Assembly: GCF_003335105.1 (NCBI RefSeq)
Contig: NZ_QFWQ01000003.1
Coordinates: 186,001-250,000 of the forward strand
DNA length: 64,000 bases
Direction: 5' to 3'
From: Rhodanobacter denitrificans
GTDB lineage: Bacteria > Pseudomonadota > Gammaproteobacteria > Xanthomonadales > Rhodanobacteraceae
Below the pieces are notes generated by a model. The model searched no databases. It had not been told where the DNA came from and worked only from the letters and a program-made list of their open reading frames with translations. A program made the translations under genes and the position numbers. Positions 45,978-54,319 of the stretch are shown piece after piece (the stretch's first letter is position 1; the number at the start of each line of letters is the position of its first letter).

Positions 45978-47180
45978 TCACCCCTCCACGCAATCAAACC
46001 GCCGATCCGCCTCCACCTCGGCGTCGTAGTCCACATCCGCCCGGTCAAACCCGAACAGCTGCAGGAACTCGTGCTTGTAGCCGTCGTAGTCGGTGATCTG
46101 GCGGAGGTTTTCGGTGGTGACCGTGGGCCACACGGTCTTGCAGGCGTCCTGCACGACGTCGCGCAATTCCCAGTCGTCCAGGCGGATGCGGCCTTCGTCG
46201 TCGGTCGGCGCCGGCTTGCCATCGGCGCGATAGAGACGGTCGTGGAACAGGCGGTTGGCCTGTTCGATCGGGTTTTCGTGGATGCCCTGCTCCTTCATGA
46301 TCTTGAAGGCGATGGAGACGTACAGCGGGATCACCGGGATGGCGGCGCTGGCCTGGGTTACGACGGACTTCATCACGCCGACGTAGGCTTCGAGGCCGGG
46401 GTGGCGGCTGCGCAGTTGCTTCGCCGTGTTGTCCAGGTGCTGCTTGGCCTGGCCGAGCGTGCCGTGCCAGTACATTGGCCAGGTGATCTCGGTGCCGATG
46501 TAGCTGTAGGCGATGGTCTTGGCGTGCTCGGCGAGCACGCCGGCGGCGCTCAGCGCGTCGATCCACAGCGCCCAGTCCTCGCCGCCCATCACGGTGACGG
46601 TGTCCTTGATCTCCTGCTCGGTGGCCGGCTCGATGGTGGCCTCGATCACCGTGTCCTTGTTGGTGTCGACCGAGGTATTGGTGAACGGCTGGCCGATGGT
46701 CTTGAGTGCCGAGCGCACCACTTCGCCGGTATCGGGCAGCTTGCGCACCGGCGAGGCCAGCGAGTAGACGACCAGGTCGATCGGACCGCCCATCTCGCTC
46801 TTGATGATCTCGATGGCCTTGGCGCGGGTTTCGTGGGCGAACGCGTCGCCGTTGATCGACTTGCTGTACAGGCCGGCCTGCTTGGCGGCCTTGTCGAACG
46901 CGGCGGAGTTGTACCAGCCGGCGGTGCCGGTCTTGTCTTCGCTGCTGGGCTTCTCGAAGAACACGCCGAGCGTGGCCGCGCCGTAGCCGAACGCGGCGGT
47001 GATGCGCGAGGCCAGGCCGTAGCCGGTGGAGGCGCCGATCACCAGCACGCGCTTCGGACCGTTGCCCTTGGCGTGGCCGGCGGCTTCGGTGACCGCGATC
47101 TGGTCGAGCACGTTGCGCTCGCAACCGACCGGATGGGCGGTGACGCAGATGAAACCGCGGACTTTGGGCTTGATGATCAC
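45978..47180 (-). CDS. fabV: Trans-2-enoyl-ACP (CoA) reductase FabV
   Basis: FabV is an NADH-dependent enoyl reductase of fatty acid synthesis that is naturally resistant to triclosan. The 400-residue protein begins at GTG 47180 (GGAG upstream) with [21 protein letters not shown]. It has the nucleotide motif [16 protein letters not shown], the active-site Tyr/Lys stretch [22 protein letters not shown] and the C-terminal IQLFGFD-like end ([20 protein letters not shown]). Longer in-frame starts lack family likeness. It stands alone between a toxin module and cutC. Confidence 0.96.
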   Translation of the reverse strand: MIIKPKVRGFICVTAHPVGCERNVLDQIAVTEAAGHAKGNGPKRVLVIGASTGYGLASRITAAFGYGAATLGVFFEKPSSEDKTGTAGWYNSAAFDKAAKQAGLYSKSINGDAFAHETRAKAIEIIKSEMGGPIDLVVYSLASPVRKLPDTGEVVRSALKTIGQPFTNTSVDTNKDTVIEATIEPATEQEIKDTVTVMGGEDWALWIDALSAAGVLAEHAKTIAYSYIGTEITWPMYWHGTLGQAKQHLDNTAKQLRSRHPGLEAYVGVMKSVVTQASAAIPVIPLYVSIAFKIMKEQGIHENPIEQANRLFHDRLYRADGKPAPTDDEGRIRLDDWELRDVVQDACKTVWPTVTTENLRQITDYDGYKHEFLQLFGFDRADVDYDAEVEADRRFDCVEG

Positions 47181-47289
47181 TCGGGGACTCCTGCTGTATT
47201 CGGATGCGGATGCGGATGGGCAGTTCGTCATATTAACCAAGCGGGGCGGCCATGCGCTGCCGTAGGGAGCTTCGAAAGCCCCCCTCGCT

Positions 47290-47392
47290 CGTCATGCCGG
47301 CGCAGGCCGGGATCGCACTGGCTGTTGCAAACGATACGTCGGATGACCCTGCTCGTTGCGGAAGTGCGATTCCAGCCTACGCCGGAATGACG
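47290..47392. repeat. Palindromic element of the second family, copy 2 (CGTCAT ends)
   Basis: The left stem-loop at 47290-47314 (CGTCATGCCGGCGCAGGCCGGGATC) and the right stem-loop at 47368-47392 (GATTCCAGCCTACGCCGGAATGACG) lie in inverted orientation, 103 bp in total. It lies in the 261-bp gap between cutC and fabV. It shares ends, size and an internal GGATGACC with the copy at 43685. Confidence 0.7.
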
Positions 47393-47441
47393 ATGCGGGG
47401 AGCGAGGTGCCTCGAAGGATCGTCTCTGGATTGGAATCCTC

Positions 47442-48185
47442 TCAGAAGCTTGTCGCGTCCTGCACCGCGATCGCCAACGCCGTAGCCACGGCGCGCACCT
47501 GCTCGGCATCGCTGCGCAGTTCCCCGGCTTGCATGTCGTCCGGCACCGGGCGCCGATGGCGCATGCCCGAGGGCAGCCCGCGTTTGGCGGAGGCATGGAA
47601 CTCGCGCGCGCCGGTGGCGGCGGCCAGCGCCGCGATGTTCTGCGCGGTAATGCCGGCGCCGGGCATGACCGCGAGGCGCCCGCCTGCCTGCACGACCAGC
47701 TCGCGGATCAGCGCGGCGCCTTCCACCGCGCTGGCCTGTGCGCCCGAGGTCAGCACGCGCTCGCAGCCCAGCGCAATGATGTCCTCCAGCGCGCGCACCG
47801 GATCGCGGCTCATGTCGAAGGCACGGTGGAAGGTCACGCCCAGCTTGCCAGCTGCGGCGATCAAAGCGCGGCAACGCGGCGTGTCCACGTTGCCCTCGGC
47901 GTCGAGCACGCCCAGCACCACGCCGTCGCAGCCCAGCGCCGCGCAGGCTTCGATGTCGCGCTGCATGGTTTCGCATTCGAGGTCGCCGTAGAGGAAATCG
48001 CCGGCGCGCGGGCGGATCAGCACGTACAGCGGGATGCGCAGGCGATCCCTGGCCAGTGCAATCTGCGCGTGCGACGGCGTCAGCCCGCCCAGTTCCAGCG
48101 CGGTGCAGAGTTCGACCCGGTCCGCCCCACCCTGCTCGGCGGCCAGCGCGGAGGCGACCGAGTTGGCGGCAATTTCCAGGATCAC
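47442..48185 (-). CDS. cutC: CutC family protein
   Basis: The 247-residue TIM-barrel protein has the CutC hallmarks: LEIAANSVASALAAEQGGADRVELCTALELGGLTPS, IRPRAGDFLYGDLE, GCDGVVLGVLDAEGNVD, VTFHRAFDM, CERVLTSG and the C-terminal FHASAKR. It was named for copper homeostasis, but that role is disputed and a carbohydrate-linked or lyase role is possible. Its start overlaps the stop of the glycosylasparaginase-like gene by ATGA, which ties its function to that enzyme. Confidence 0.92.
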   Translation of the reverse strand: MILEIAANSVASALAAEQGGADRVELCTALELGGLTPSHAQIALARDRLRIPLYVLIRPRAGDFLYGDLECETMQRDIEACAALGCDGVVLGVLDAEGNVDTPRCRALIAAAGKLGVTFHRAFDMSRDPVRALEDIIALGCERVLTSGAQASAVEGAALIRELVVQAGGRLAVMPGAGITAQNIAALAAATGAREFHASAKRGLPSGMRHRRPVPDDMQAGELRSDAEQVRAVATALAIAVQDATSF

Positions 48186-49222
48186 GAGTAGCTCGTGGTG
48201 TAGACGCTTTGCGACGGGATCAGGGCGTCCTGCTTATGCGCATCGCACACGGCGTAGGAGAAACCGTGCTGGATCGCGTAGGCGCCGACTTCGCCCGCGC
48301 GGTTCATTGCCAGGAAGCCGACCTGCAGGGTCTTCGATGCCTCCGGGCGCTTCTTCACGATGCGCATCACCGCCTCCCTGCAGGCCTCGTGCGGCGAGCG
48401 GCCCTGGCGCATCAGTTCGACGACCAGGAAGCTGCCGGCGTTGCGGATCACCTCTTCGCCGACGCCGGTGGAGGTGGCGCCGCCGACTTCACCGTCCACG
48501 TACAGGCCGGCGCCGATGATCGGGCTGTCGCCGACGCGGCCGTGCAGCTTCCACGCCATGCCGCTGGTGGTGCACGCGCCGGCGAGGCGGCCCTGCGCAT
48601 CCAGCGCCAGCATGCCGATGGTGTCGTGGTTGTGTGCGCCGCCGGGCATGCCGATGCGGCCGTAGTCGTGCACTTCGCTGTTGATCGACGGCTGGTAGTG
48701 CGCCGTCTTCTGCCACTCGTGCCAGGCCTTCTCGGCTTCCGGCGTGAGCAGGTTTTCCTTCCTGAAGCCCTGCTCCAGCGCGAACTGCAGCGCACCGTCG
48801 CCGACCAGCAGCACGTGCGGCGTGCGTTCCATCACGCGCCGTGCCACCGAGATCGGATGCTCGATGTATTCCAGCGCGGCCACCGCGCCGCAGTTGCCGT
48901 CGGCGTCCATGATGCTGGCGTCGAGAGTGACGCGGCCGTCGCGGTCAGGGTAGCCGCCCTTGCCCACGCTGTGGTTCTTCAGGTCCGACTCGGGCACCTG
49001 CACGCCGGTCTCGACCGCATCCAGCGCATGGCCGCCCTTGCCCAGGATCGCCCAGGCCGCCTGGTTGGCGGCGATGCCGAAATCCCAGGTCGAGACGACC
49101 CTTACGTTCGGCGTTTTCGGGGGCCGGGCCGCCGGCCACGCGGCCAGCCGGTCACCCCACGCGAACATCGAAGCCGAAGCCCCCAGCAAGGAGGCCTTGA
49201 GGAAACGCCTGCGGTCGGTCAC
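48182..49222 (-). CDS. Tat-exported N4-(GlcNAc)-asparaginase / isoaspartyl peptidase-like Ntn hydrolase
   Basis: The 346-residue protein begins MTDRRRFLKAS, a twin-arginine signal followed by a hydrophobic stretch, so it should be folded before export. The Ntn-hydrolase self-cleavage site is HNHD-T201-IGMLALD, giving alpha and beta chains. GACTTSGMAWKLHGRVGDSPIIGAGLYVD is closer to glycosylasparaginase (cleaving GlcNAc-Asn) than to plant-type asparaginases. It is coupled to cutC. The csp terminator lies just upstream. The substrate is inferred from family. Confidence 0.9.
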   Translation of the reverse strand: MTDRRRFLKASLLGASASMFAWGDRLAAWPAARPPKTPNVRVVSTWDFGIAANQAAWAILGKGGHALDAVETGVQVPESDLKNHSVGKGGYPDRDGRVTLDASIMDADGNCGAVAALEYIEHPISVARRVMERTPHVLLVGDGALQFALEQGFRKENLLTPEAEKAWHEWQKTAHYQPSINSEVHDYGRIGMPGGAHNHDTIGMLALDAQGRLAGACTTSGMAWKLHGRVGDSPIIGAGLYVDGEVGGATSTGVGEEVIRNAGSFLVVELMRQGRSPHEACREAVMRIVKKRPEASKTLQVGFLAMNRAGEVGAYAIQHGFSYAVCDAHKQDALIPSQSVYTTSYS

Positions 49223-49243
49223 TGCCTTCTCCCGTGCCTGAAA

Positions 49244-49273
49244 ACAAAAAAACCCCGCACAGGATGCGGGGTT
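49244..49273 (-). terminator. Intrinsic terminator of the cold-shock gene
   Basis: On the minus strand a 9-bp stem (AACCCCGCA/TGCGGGGTT) with a short loop is followed by TTTTTTTGTTTT. It lies about 30 bp after the csp stop codon and about 20 bp before the start of the downstream asparaginase-like gene. This is the clearest Rho-independent terminator in the window. Confidence 0.9.
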
Positions 49274-49305
49274 TCGTTCTTGCTTTACAACATTGGCCGA
49301 GCTGA

Positions 49306-49512
49306 TCAGGCGACCGCTTCGACCGCCGATGCCTGGGCGCCCTTCGGACCTTGGGTCACTTCGAACTTCACGCGCTGACCTTCCTGCAGGCTACGGAAGC
49401 CCTTGCTGGTGATCGCCGAGAAATGGACGAACACGTCCGCACTGCCGTCCTCGGGTGCGATGAAGCCGAAACCCTTGGCATCGTTGAACCACTTGACCGT
49501 ACCGAAACTCAT
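49306..49512 (-). CDS. CspA-family cold-shock protein
   Basis: This 68-residue single OB-fold RNA chaperone has RNP1 KGFGFI and RNP2 VFVHF in the standard order, begins [11 protein letters not shown] and ends [10 protein letters not shown]. It melts mRNA structure in the cytosol. It has its own promoter about 90 bp upstream, a long leader and a strong terminator, so it is a monocistronic unit. Which Csp paralogue it is, and whether it is cold-induced, cannot be read from sequence alone. Confidence 0.96.
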   Translation of the reverse strand: MSFGTVKWFNDAKGFGFIAPEDGSADVFVHFSAITSKGFRSLQEGQRVKFEVTQGPKGAQASAVEAVA

Positions 49513-49603
49513 TTGAGCGAACCTCTGGATCCATGGAATGGGTGCGCCAGGAACTGCACCGAACCGTCGTTCTCCCCCTGGGCTCGCCGCCCCCGGCCGG
49601 AGA

Positions 49604-49633
49604 AAAGTAGCAATATGTGAAGGCCCAGTGCAA
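49604..49633 (-). promoter_or_regulatory. Probable sigma-70 promoter of the cold-shock gene
   Basis: On the minus strand TTGCAC (49628-49633) and TACTTT (49604-49609) are separated by 18 bp. This would start transcription near 49597 and leave a leader of about 85 nt before the csp ATG. A long leader is usual for csp genes and often carries RNA thermosensor structure. Confidence 0.5.
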
Positions 49634-49673
49634 TACGAAAAAACCCGGACGGTCCACAAATTCGCCGCGGCGC

Positions 49674-50435
49674 TCAGCTTTGCAGCATCGCGCCGAGGAT
49701 GCGCGGTACCTCGGCAGTGGCCGCCGCCAGGTGCGCGAAGATCTCCTCGATGCTGATCTCGGCCTCGTCGCCGCAGCCGGCAGCGAAGTTGGCGACCAGC
49801 GCCAGGCAGGCGTACTCCAGGCCCAGTTCGCGCGCCAGCGCCGCTTCGGGCATGCCGGTCATGCCGACCAGATCGCAGCCGTCGCGCTTCAGCCGCGCGA
49901 TCTCCGCGCGGGTTTCCAGCCGCGGCCCCTGGGTGGCGCCGTAGCAGCCGCCGCCGATCGCCTCGACGTTCGCCGCGCGCGCCGCCGCCAGCAGTTGCAG
50001 GCGCAGCGCCTCGGTATACGGCTCGCTGAAGTCGATGTGCTTCACCTCGGCGCCCTCGACGTCGCAATAGCTGGTATAGCGGCCGTGGGTGTAGTCGATC
50101 AGCTGGTCCGGCACCACGATCATCCGCGGCCCCATGTCGCCGCGAATGCCGCCCACCGCATTGACCCCCACCACCCGGCGTGCGCCCAGGCTGTGCAGCG
50201 CCCACAGGTTGGCGCGGTAGTTGACCCGGTGCGGCGGCAGCGTGTGGCCCTCGCCGTGGCGGGCCAGGAAGGCGATGCGCTTGCCGGCGAAATCGCCGGT
50301 CACGACATCACCCGATGCCGCGCCGTAGGGCGTATCCACCGCCTGTCGTGTGGTGTTTTCCAGGCCCGGAAACTTGTACAGGCCGCTGCCGCCGATCACG
50401 GCAAGGTCGATGGAGGCGTGGTCAGGATGAGGCAT
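49674..50435 (-). CDS. mtnP: 5'-methylthioadenosine / methylthioinosine phosphorylase
   Basis: The enzyme splits the methylthio-nucleoside by-product of polyamine and autoinducer synthesis with phosphate. The 253-residue protein has the phosphate-binding [66 protein letters not shown] and [29 protein letters not shown]. The active-site Met and Asp contexts are family-like. Placement beside nagZ and hpt resembles the Pseudomonas methylthioinosine phosphorylase locus, so MTI may be the better substrate (inference). Start 50435 (MPHPDHAS) is chosen. A remnant of a second such gene lies upstream at 50638. Confidence 0.92.
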   Translation of the reverse strand: MPHPDHASIDLAVIGGSGLYKFPGLENTTRQAVDTPYGAASGDVVTGDFAGKRIAFLARHGEGHTLPPHRVNYRANLWALHSLGARRVVGVNAVGGIRGDMGPRMIVVPDQLIDYTHGRYTSYCDVEGAEVKHIDFSEPYTEALRLQLLAAARAANVEAIGGGCYGATQGPRLETRAEIARLKRDGCDLVGMTGMPEAALARELGLEYACLALVANFAAGCGDEAEISIEEIFAHLAAATAEVPRILGAMLQS

Positions 50436-50561
50436 CGTGGTGATCCGTTTGCAGGCTGAAGCGGAACGGGGTGTTGCCGGCCTTGCTCCCTGCCCCGCGC
50501 AGCCAAGTGGAGGAGCAAAGCCGACCATGGGCACGGCGCCATTCGGAATCGGGACCGTTTC

Positions 50562-50634
50562 GTAGGGCGGGCACTGCCCGCCGCTCTTGCCCGTGCGCAC
50601 CGTCGAGAAGCACGGCGGGCACTCCCCGCCCTAC
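50562..50634. repeat. REPIN-like palindromic element, copy 4, next to a gene remnant
   Basis: The left arm 50562-50582 (GTAGGGCGGGCACTGCCCGCC) is perfect. The right arm 50614-50634 (GGCGGGCACTCCCCGCCCTAC) has one changed central base. The arms are 31 bp apart. The element lies in the hpt-mtnP gap, 3 bp beyond a 12-codon mtnP-like fragment. Confidence 0.85.
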
Positions 50635-50637
50635 GAA

Positions 50638-50673
50638 ACTGCCGCCGATCACGGCCAGATTGATCGTGCTCAT
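50638..50673 (-). pseudogene. 12-codon 5' remnant of an mtnP-like gene
   Basis: The ATG at 50673 overlaps the hpt stop by ATGA and encodes MSTINLAVIGGS. This matches the start of the intact downstream mtnP ([13 protein letters not shown]); seventeen bases are identical in the core. Immediately after Ser the homology stops at a REP element. The frame runs on to a stop at 50422 as non-homologous sequence (VGRGVPAVLLDG...). The likely origin is a second, translationally coupled phosphorylase gene whose body was lost, or a partial duplication made with the repeat. The fragment could still act as a short coupled leader. Confidence 0.6.
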
Positions 50674-51230
50674 GCGTCGTCCTCCTTCAATGCATAGATC
50701 CCTGGCAGATTGCGGCCCTGCTCGTAGTAATCCATGCCGTAGCCGAACACGTAACGGTCCGGCAGTTCGACGCCATTGAAGTCGGAGGCGATGCCATCGA
50801 CCAGGCGGTCGTGCCGCTTGGTGCACAGGCTGGCGATCAGCACGCGTTTCGCGCCGCGCCGATAGCAGTCGTCGCGCACCGCCTTCAGCGTGTGACCTTC
50901 GTCGAGGATGTCGTCGACCAGCAGCACGGTGCGGCCGGCCAGCGGCACCGCCGGCTCGCGCAACCAGTGCAGCTCGCTGCCACTGGTGGCGCCGCGGTAG
51001 CGGGTGGCGTGCACGTAGTCGAATTCCAGGTCGGTGCGGATCGCCAGCGCGAGCTGTCCGGCGAAGATCAGCGCGCCGTTCATCACGGTGAGGAACACTG
51101 CGCGCTCGCCGTCCAGCGCGGCATCGATGCGCCGGCCGATATCGGCGATCACGCCGTCCAGGGTGTTGCGCGCGTACAGCAGTTCGGACTGGGCCAGCGC
51201 ATCGGCGAGCTGCGGAGTCGGGGTGGTCAT
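50670..51230 (-). CDS. hpt: Hypoxanthine-guanine phosphoribosyltransferase
   Basis: The 186-residue purine-salvage enzyme carries the PRPP-binding signature VLLVDDILDEGHTL, a flexible loop region GATSGSELHW and the C-terminal base-binding VFGYGMDYYEQGRNLPGIYAL. It recycles hypoxanthine and guanine, including hypoxanthine released by methylthioinosine phosphorylase, which fits its operon with mtnP. Its ATG overlaps the nagZ stop (ATGA), and its stop overlaps the mtnP-like remnant. Confidence 0.95.
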   Translation of the reverse strand: MTTPTPQLADALAQSELLYARNTLDGVIADIGRRIDAALDGERAVFLTVMNGALIFAGQLALAIRTDLEFDYVHATRYRGATSGSELHWLREPAVPLAGRTVLLVDDILDEGHTLKAVRDDCYRRGAKRVLIASLCTKRHDRLVDGIASDFNGVELPDRYVFGYGMDYYEQGRNLPGIYALKEDDA

Positions 51231-52243
51231 GCGGTTCCTCGGTCGGCATGCAGTGCCGTGATGCGCGCGATGAAGCGGTCGCGCTGCGGGTTGTCGGTGA
51301 GGCTGTCCCAGCTGGCGCCGATGGCGCCGCGCAGGGCGGCCAGTCGCGGCGGTCCCGGCGCGGCGGCGGCCGGCAGTGCGGCGATCGCTTCGTCCACCAC
51401 CTCGGGGAAGCAGGCCAGCACCAGGTCGCAGCCGGCGTCCAGGTGCGCGCGCACCCGTTCGCCGACGCTGCCGGCCGCGCCGGCCGCGGCCATGCTGATG
51501 TCGTCGCTCACCACGGCCCCGGCGAAGCCCAGTTCGCCGCGCAGGATCCGCTCGATCCACACTTTCGAGTAGCCCGCCGGGTGGCTGTCCACTGCCGGGT
51601 AGGTGACATGCGCCATCATCACCGCCTCGACGCGCGCCTCGATGCACTCGGCGAACGGCAGCAGGTCGTCGCGGCGGATCGCATCCAGGCTGCGCGGGTC
51701 GATCGCCTGCGCCTTGTGCGTGTCGGCGGCAACCGAGCCATGTCCCGGAAAATGCTTGAGCACCGCCGCCATGCCGCCCAGGTGCATGCCGCGCACGTAG
51801 GCCTGGCCCAGTTCGGCGGTCGCCGTCGGGTCGGCGTGGAAGGCACGCAGGCCGATCGCCGCGTTGCCGCGGGCCAGGTCCACCACCGGCGCGAAGCTGA
51901 AATCGACGCCGCTGGCGCGCAGTTCGCTGGCCATCACCCAGGCGTGTTCCTCGGCCAGACGGACCGCCTCATCCGGATCGCGGTCGTACACCGCGCCGAT
52001 CGCCGCCAGCGGCGGCAGCCGGGTGAAGCCGTCGCGGAAGCGCTGCACCGGGCCGCCTTCCTGGTCGACCGCGATCAGCAGCTCGTCGCCGCCGGCCTCG
52101 CGGATCGCCTCGCACAACGCGATCAGCTGCTGGCGCGAGGCGTAGTTGCGCGCGAACAGCAGCACGCCGGCCACACCCGGCGCGCGGAGCCAGCGCTTCT
52201 CGTGTTCGGCCAGTTCCAGCGCGGCCACGCCGATCATCAGCAT
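51227..52243 (-). CDS. nagZ: Beta-N-acetylhexosaminidase NagZ
   Basis: NagZ removes GlcNAc from recycled muropeptides in the cytosol. The 338-residue GH3 protein has DQEGGPVQRFRDGFTRLPPLAAIG, FAPVVDLARGNAAIGLRAFH, the catalytic loop KHFPGHGSVAADTHKA, MMAHVTYPAVD and the nucleophile region VVSDDISMAAA. It starts at ATG 52243, overlapping the CYTH stop by 7 bp, and is coupled to hpt. No signal peptide is present, as expected. Confidence 0.95.
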   Translation of the reverse strand: MLMIGVAALELAEHEKRWLRAPGVAGVLLFARNYASRQQLIALCEAIREAGGDELLIAVDQEGGPVQRFRDGFTRLPPLAAIGAVYDRDPDEAVRLAEEHAWVMASELRASGVDFSFAPVVDLARGNAAIGLRAFHADPTATAELGQAYVRGMHLGGMAAVLKHFPGHGSVAADTHKAQAIDPRSLDAIRRDDLLPFAECIEARVEAVMMAHVTYPAVDSHPAGYSKVWIERILRGELGFAGAVVSDDISMAAAGAAGSVGERVRAHLDAGCDLVLACFPEVVDEAIAALPAAAAPGPPRLAALRGAIGASWDSLTDNPQRDRFIARITALHADRGTA

Positions 52244-52758
52244 GCGGCATCCTCCGCGGCGCGCTCCGCCGGCGACCATTGCCGGTACGGATGCGCGATC
52301 AGGTTGACGTTGTAGTAGCGCGTCAGCACGCTTACCTCGCGGCCCAGCCACGGCGGCCGCGGAAACGGCGCATCGACCGCGGGCAGCTCGACTTCGGCGA
52401 CGAGCAGACCTGCATTGTCGCCGGCAAATTCGTCGACCTCGAACAGCACGCCATCGACCCGCACGTAATGGCGCGTCTTCTCCAGCACGCCATCGCACAA
52501 TGCCGCCAGCAGGCTCCTGGCATCCTCCACCGGGATCGGGTACTCGAATTCCGCCCGCGCGATGCCCGGCGTGGCGGCCTTGATGTTGAGCCACGCCTGT
52601 TCGCCGGCCAGCCGCGCGCGCACCGAGGCGCGCGCGCTGCCGTCACGCAGCGCCTTCGCGCCAACCAGGTAGCCCTGCGCGATCGGCTCGCTGCGCTCGA
52701 CGGCGGCGCGCCAGCCATCGTTGGCCAACAGGAATTTTCGTTCGATCTCGATAGCCAT
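52237..52758 (-). CDS. CYTH domain protein (triphosphatase-like)
   Basis: The 173-residue protein starts with the CYTH signature MAIEIERKFLL and contains the charged tunnel residues expected for a triphosphate-binding barrel: RASVRARLAGEQAWLNIKAA, EFEYPIPVEDA, KTRHYVRVDGVLFEVDEF and LLVAEVELP. Small CYTH proteins of this type usually hydrolyse inorganic triphosphate; adenylate cyclase activity is less likely. It is the first gene of the CYTH-nagZ-hpt-mtnP unit. The 147 bp upstream to rlmD hold nothing recognised. Confidence 0.9.
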   Translation of the reverse strand: MAIEIERKFLLANDGWRAAVERSEPIAQGYLVGAKALRDGSARASVRARLAGEQAWLNIKAATPGIARAEFEYPIPVEDARSLLAALCDGVLEKTRHYVRVDGVLFEVDEFAGDNAGLLVAEVELPAVDAPFPRPPWLGREVSVLTRYYNVNLIAHPYRQWSPAERAAEDAAC

Positions 52759-52905
52759 GGAGTCCAGATTTCAACCAGCGACAATACCTGCAATGAAACG
52801 GCTTCTATTGAAGAGTGCGGCCACGGATGGGCGCTTTTTGACTTTCGCATCCATGGACGGATGCATGAGCCACTCCAAGGATGGCCGCCCGTTTGATCTT
52901 CGCGG

Positions 52906-54249
52906 TCAGGAAGACCGCACAAATACAGCGATCGACTCGACGTGCGAGGTATGCGGAAACATGTCCATCACCCCGGCAGCGGCCAGCGTGAAGCCGTGCC
53001 GCTCGACCAGGATGCCGGCGTCGCGCGCCAGCGAGGCGGGATGGCAGGAGACGTAGACGATGCGCCGCGTCTGCTTGTGCGGCAGGTATTCCAGCACCTT
53101 GTCGGCGCCGGCACGCGGCGGATCGAGCAGCAGCTTGTCCCATGGCTGCTTGGCCCAGTCGGCGGCGCGCTGGTCCTCGAACAGGTTCGCGACGTGGAAG
53201 CGCGCGTTGGCGATGCCGTTGCGCGCCGCGTTCTGCGCGGCGCGCTCGACCAGGCCATGCTCGCCCTCCACGCCCGTCACCTCGGCCACGCGGCGGCCGA
53301 TCGGCAGGGTGAAATTGCCGAGGCCGCAGAACAGGTCCAGCACGCGGTCGGTGGGCTGCGGATCGAGCAGCTCCATGGCGCGCGCCATCATCAGCTGGTT
53401 CATGCCGGCGTTGACCTGCACGAAGTCGAGCGGCTGGAACTCCAGCTCGACGTCGGCGAAACGCGCGTCGCCGCTGGCGATGCGGAAGGCCAGCCGCGGG
53501 TTTTCCGGCCACAGCGGATGCACGCTGCTGGTGCCGCCGGGTTGCAGGTAGATCGCGAAACCGTGCTGCTGGCCGAACGCGGTCAGCGCGGCCGAGTCGC
53601 GCTCGCTCAGCGGCTGCATGTGGCGGAACACCAGCGCCATGATGTCGTCGCCGGCGGCGAACTCGATCTGCGGGATGTCGTCGACCGCATCCATCCCACC
53701 GAGCAGGTCGGCGAGCAGGCCCACCTTCGTGCCCAGCGCCGGGTGCATCACCTCGCACTGCTGGATCTCGGTGACGAAGCGAGGGTTCTGCTCCTCGCGG
53801 AAACCCACCAGCACGCGTCCCTTCTTCGCCACGTTGCGCACCGACAGCCGGCCCTTGCGCCGGTAACCCCACGGCTCGGCGGTGAGCGGCGGCAGCCACG
53901 TCTGCGGCGTGACCTTGCCGATGCGCTCGAAATTCTCCGCCAGCACGCGCTGCTTGGTCCCGATCTGCGTGGCCGCGTCCAGGTGCTGCAGCGAGCAGCC
54001 GCTGCACTCGGCGAAGTGGCGGCAGCGCGGCTCCACGCGGTGCGGCGAGGCAACGATCACCTCGACCACTTCCGCCTCGTCGAAGTGGCGGTGGCGCTTG
54101 CGCAGCTTCGCCGTCACCTGCTCGCCGAGCAAGGCGCCGCTGACGAACACTGTCTTGCCGTCGACCCGTGCCACGCCGCGACCGTCATGGCCGAGGTCGG
54201 TGATGTGGGCTTCGAAAGGCGTCGACGGAACGGAGTTGGATCGGGACAT
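52906..54249 (-). CDS. rlmD: 23S rRNA (uracil1939-C5)-methyltransferase RlmD
   Basis: From ATG 54249 the 447-residue protein has an N-terminal TRAM RNA-binding domain (residues about 10-65) and Fe-S cysteines in CRHFAECSGC plus QQCEVM. The SAM-binding motif is VLDLFCGLGNFTLPIG, followed by LDPPRAGADKVLEYL and the catalytic Cys in VYVSCHPASLARD. The C-terminal DMFPHTSHVESIAVF is typical of the RumA group. It modifies U1939 with SAM. It lies downstream of the YdbL-like gene, 70 bp apart. Confidence 0.95.
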   Translation of the reverse strand: MSRSNSVPSTPFEAHITDLGHDGRGVARVDGKTVFVSGALLGEQVTAKLRKRHRHFDEAEVVEVIVASPHRVEPRCRHFAECSGCSLQHLDAATQIGTKQRVLAENFERIGKVTPQTWLPPLTAEPWGYRRKGRLSVRNVAKKGRVLVGFREEQNPRFVTEIQQCEVMHPALGTKVGLLADLLGGMDAVDDIPQIEFAAGDDIMALVFRHMQPLSERDSAALTAFGQQHGFAIYLQPGGTSSVHPLWPENPRLAFRIASGDARFADVELEFQPLDFVQVNAGMNQLMMARAMELLDPQPTDRVLDLFCGLGNFTLPIGRRVAEVTGVEGEHGLVERAAQNAARNGIANARFHVANLFEDQRAADWAKQPWDKLLLDPPRAGADKVLEYLPHKQTRRIVYVSCHPASLARDAGILVERHGFTLAAAGVMDMFPHTSHVESIAVFVRSS

Positions 54250-54319
54250 GAGGTGCAAACGATGGGGCCGTGCCGGCTGGCCCCCGATTATCCCAGATCG
54301 GCCCCGCTGGCGCCCGCGG

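Noticed and set aside
52902-52918. A small hairpin at the rlmD stop codon
   Set aside because: The 6-bp stem overlaps the stop codon and has no T tract; likely chance in GC-rich DNA.
54264-54284. A short GGGGCC stem between the YdbL-like gene and rlmD as a terminator
   Set aside because: Only a 6-bp stem with a 9-nt loop and no T tract; too weak to call.
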